DNA from: Clostridia bacterium
Lineage (GTDB): Bacteria > Bacillota > Clostridia > Christensenellales > UBA1242
Length of the DNA: 7,316 nt
Assembly (NCBI GenBank): GCA_900766395.1
Contig: CAAFWB010000041.1
Location: 1 to 7,316, forward strand
Reading direction: 5' to 3'
Below are positions 5,780 to 7,316 of this stretch, in pieces. Each line of letters starts with the position of its first letter. Position 1 is the stretch's first letter. Both the position numbers and the translations under genes were made by a program. Under the pieces are notes generated by a model. That model did no database searches, had not been told where the DNA came from, and saw only the letters and a program-made list of their open reading frames with translations.

Positions 5780-5803
5780 ATAAATTTCACACCAAACTAA
5801 TAT
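5774..5803 (+). promoter_or_regulatory. Possible promoter for the flippase gene
   Basis: TTGCAA (5774-5779) and TAATAT (5798-5803) are 18 nt apart, each matching four of six consensus bases. The start point would lie near 5810, just ahead of the ribosome binding site, giving a leader of about 12 nt. This is weak evidence; TATATT at 5801-5806 is an alternative -10 with a poor spacing of 21 nt. Confidence 0.3.
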
Positions 5804-5812
5804 ATTACATTT

Positions 5813-5818
5813 GAGGTG
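5813..5818 (+). promoter_or_regulatory. Ribosome binding site of the flippase gene
   Basis: GAGGTG, complementary to the 3' end of 16S rRNA, lies 3 nt before the ATG at 5822-5824 and supports this start. The hydrophobic N-terminus begins directly after it, as in SpoVB-family proteins. Confidence 0.8.
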
Positions 5819-5821
5819 GCA

Positions 5822-7316
5822 ATGAAATCCATTTTTAAGTCAGTTGCAATCATTACAGTTTTTGCAGTAATCACCCGCGTTTTGGGCTTTGTTTTCAGAA
5901 TATATATGTCGAGAATTCTTGGAAGTGAACTGCTCGGAATTTATCAAATATCGTTCTCCATTTTTGGTGTTCTTCTCATGCTTGTATCAAGCGGTCTGCC
6001 ACTTGTTATTTCAAAACTCACAGCAAAGTTTGCCACCCAAGGCGACAAGGTTTCGGAGCACAGAATGATGACAAGTGCCCTCATTCTATCACTCGCGTTC
6101 TCGCTTGGTCTCTCGGCAATAACCCTTGCATTGTCGCCCGTTTTAAACTTGATTCTTCTTGACAAGCAATGTGTGACAATTCTTCTCATTCTGCTTCCCG
6201 CAGTTGTTTTTTCAGCGGTTTATTCAGTGTTTCGCGGAAATCTCTGGGGTCACGACAAATATTTTGGAGTGTGTGCCACAGAACTTTTTGAACAAATCGT
6301 CAGGATTGCTTTATGCATCGTCTTTTTTACTTTTCTAAACAAATCTTTGAGTGGTGTAGTTAGTGCCAGTCTTTCGCTAACAATTGCTTGTTTTTGCAGT
6401 GCTGCACTTGTCGTCATTCTCTATTTTGCTCAAGGCGGACGACTCAAAAAACCAAGCAAGACCTACAAAGAAATCACAAAAAGTGCAGGACCAATCACCG
6501 CTGTGCGTTTTGCTGTGAGCATGATGCAACCCCTCATTGCAATCATCATTCCTCTCATGCTTGAAAAGGCGGGATATTCAACAAGCCAATCACTCGGACT
6601 ATATGGCATTGCCACAGGCATGACATTCCCTCTTCTTTTTGTTCCAACAACACTCGTTGGCTCACTCTCAATGGCAATCATTCCCGACCTTTCCACTGCC
6701 CAAACAAATAATGATGCGGGGCATGTCAAAAATAGGACTTCTTCTTCAATCGCATTTGCTTTGTTTATTTCAACTTTCCTTGTCCCACTCTATATTGCAG
6801 TTGGCGAACAAGTCGGAATGTTTTTCTATGATAATGCAACAAGCGGAAAACTCCTCGCTCGATTTGCTTGGGTTATGATTCCAATGGGGCTTAACAACAT
6901 TTCAACCGCAATCCTCAACGGTCTTGGTCTTGAAATGAAATCATTCGTCAATAGTTTGTTGGGTTCAGTCCTCATGATTTTGGGTGCCCTAATCTTGCCA
7001 AAATTTGTTGGCATTGATGCTCTTGGTTATTCTTTGGGGCTAAGCATGACACTCACCGCACTCCTTAATATTCGAAAAATCAAGAAAGCAACAAACGCAC
7101 ACCTAAACATTTTTAAACCGCTTCTCAAAATGTGTTTAATCTCTGTTCCTGTTGCCGCGCTCACCTCATTTATTGCAGGAATCCTTGAACACTTTTTCAC
7201 ACCTTTCTTCATCCTTGCATTTTCTTGTTCAATCGGCGCAATATTCTTTTTCTTGTTGTGCATCATTTTCAAAGTCATAAATATTGACGCATATATGATA
7301 AAGATAAAAAAATTCA
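5822..7316 (+). CDS. spoVB: SpoVB/MurJ-type polysaccharide or lipid flippase, 3' end beyond window
   Basis: 498 codons are open to the right edge; SpoVB proteins are about 510-550 residues, so probably only the last few dozen residues are missing. The protein is a multi-pass membrane transporter of the MOP superfamily (polysaccharide transport branch). The first 70 residues are diagnostic: ITRVLGFVFRIYMSRILGSE, then LLGIYQISFSIFGVLLMLVS and SGLPLVISKLTAKF. Further hydrophobic segments alternate with short charged loops to the end, including a PLLFVPTTLVGSLSMAIIPDL stretch typical of the family. Members flip lipid-linked cell-wall or polysaccharide precursors. B. subtilis SpoVB is needed for spore cortex; paralogues YtgP/MurJ and YkvU act elsewhere. 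The N-terminus favours SpoVB over MurJ, but the sequence alone does not show that this organism sporulates. The gene is divergent from the GNAT gene and has its own ribosome binding site. Confidence 0.92.
   Translation, partial: MKSIFKSVAIITVFAVITRVLGFVFRIYMSRILGSELLGIYQISFSIFGVLLMLVSSGLPLVISKLTAKFATQGDKVSEHRMMTSALILSLAFSLGLSAITLALSPVLNLILLDKQCVTILLILLPAVVFSAVYSVFRGNLWGHDKYFGVCATELFEQIVRIALCIVFFTFLNKSLSGVVSASLSLTIACFCSAALVVILYFAQGGRLKKPSKTYKEITKSAGPITAVRFAVSMMQPLIAIIIPLMLEKAGYSTSQSLGLYGIATGMTFPLLFVPTTLVGSLSMAIIPDLSTAQTNNDAGHVKNRTSSSIAFALFISTFLVPLYIAVGEQVGMFFYDNATSGKLLARFAWVMIPMGLNNISTAILNGLGLEMKSFVNSLLGSVLMILGALILPKFVGIDALGYSLGLSMTLTALLNIRKIKKATNAHLNIFKPLLKMCLISVPVAALTSFIAGILEHFFTPFFILAFSCSIGAIFFFLLCIIFKVINIDAYMIKIKKF

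Overview
The window looks like chromosome from a low-GC, probably anaerobic Gram-positive-type bacterium (Bacillota, Clostridia-like, most likely uncultured). The pointers are AT-rich coding and intergenic DNA, strong GGAGG-type ribosome binding sites, an oxygen-sensitive-type 2-enoate reductase, and a SpoVB-family flippase. All four large genes read through in the standard code with TGG for Trp and no internal TGA. The taxonomy is inference.

Layout. (1) 1-1980, minus: a ComEC/Rec2 DNA-uptake channel running off the left edge; its C-terminal metallo-beta-lactamase-like part looks stripped of catalytic motifs. (2) 1981-2083: divergent promoters for comEC (minus) and a tRNA (plus). (3) 2084-2158, plus: tRNA-Glu with anticodon CTC, followed at once by a hairpin terminator that works on paper in both directions. 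(4) 2159-2464: about 300 bp without a gene, GC-rich in its first part and crowded with palindromes. It includes an inverted copy of the tRNA 3' end, three GCGRAGC-type mini-hairpins on the minus strand, and a 52-nt hairpin with two purine-rich internal loops. This is the most unusual part of the window. (5) 2465-4516, minus: an Old-Yellow-Enzyme-type 2-enoate reductase with FMN, 4Fe-4S and FAD/NAD modules. (6) 4597-5721, minus: a two-domain GNAT-like protein of the YghO-like family, 80 bp upstream of the reductase and possibly co-transcribed with it. (7) 5722-5821: a divergent promoter region in which both directions may share one palindromic TTGCAA as -35. (8) 5822-7316, plus: a SpoVB/MurJ-type lipid or polysaccharide flippase running off the right edge.

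The genes do not form one pathway. ComEC (DNA import), the reductase (anaerobic redox metabolism) and the flippase (envelope or spore cortex assembly) are ordinary chromosomal neighbours. The new-biology candidate is the structured noncoding island 2130-2464, where the tRNA and the reductase transcripts converge. It could be a small non-autonomous palindromic (REP/MITE-like) element that captured a tRNA 3' end, a structured 3' UTR or RNA, or both.
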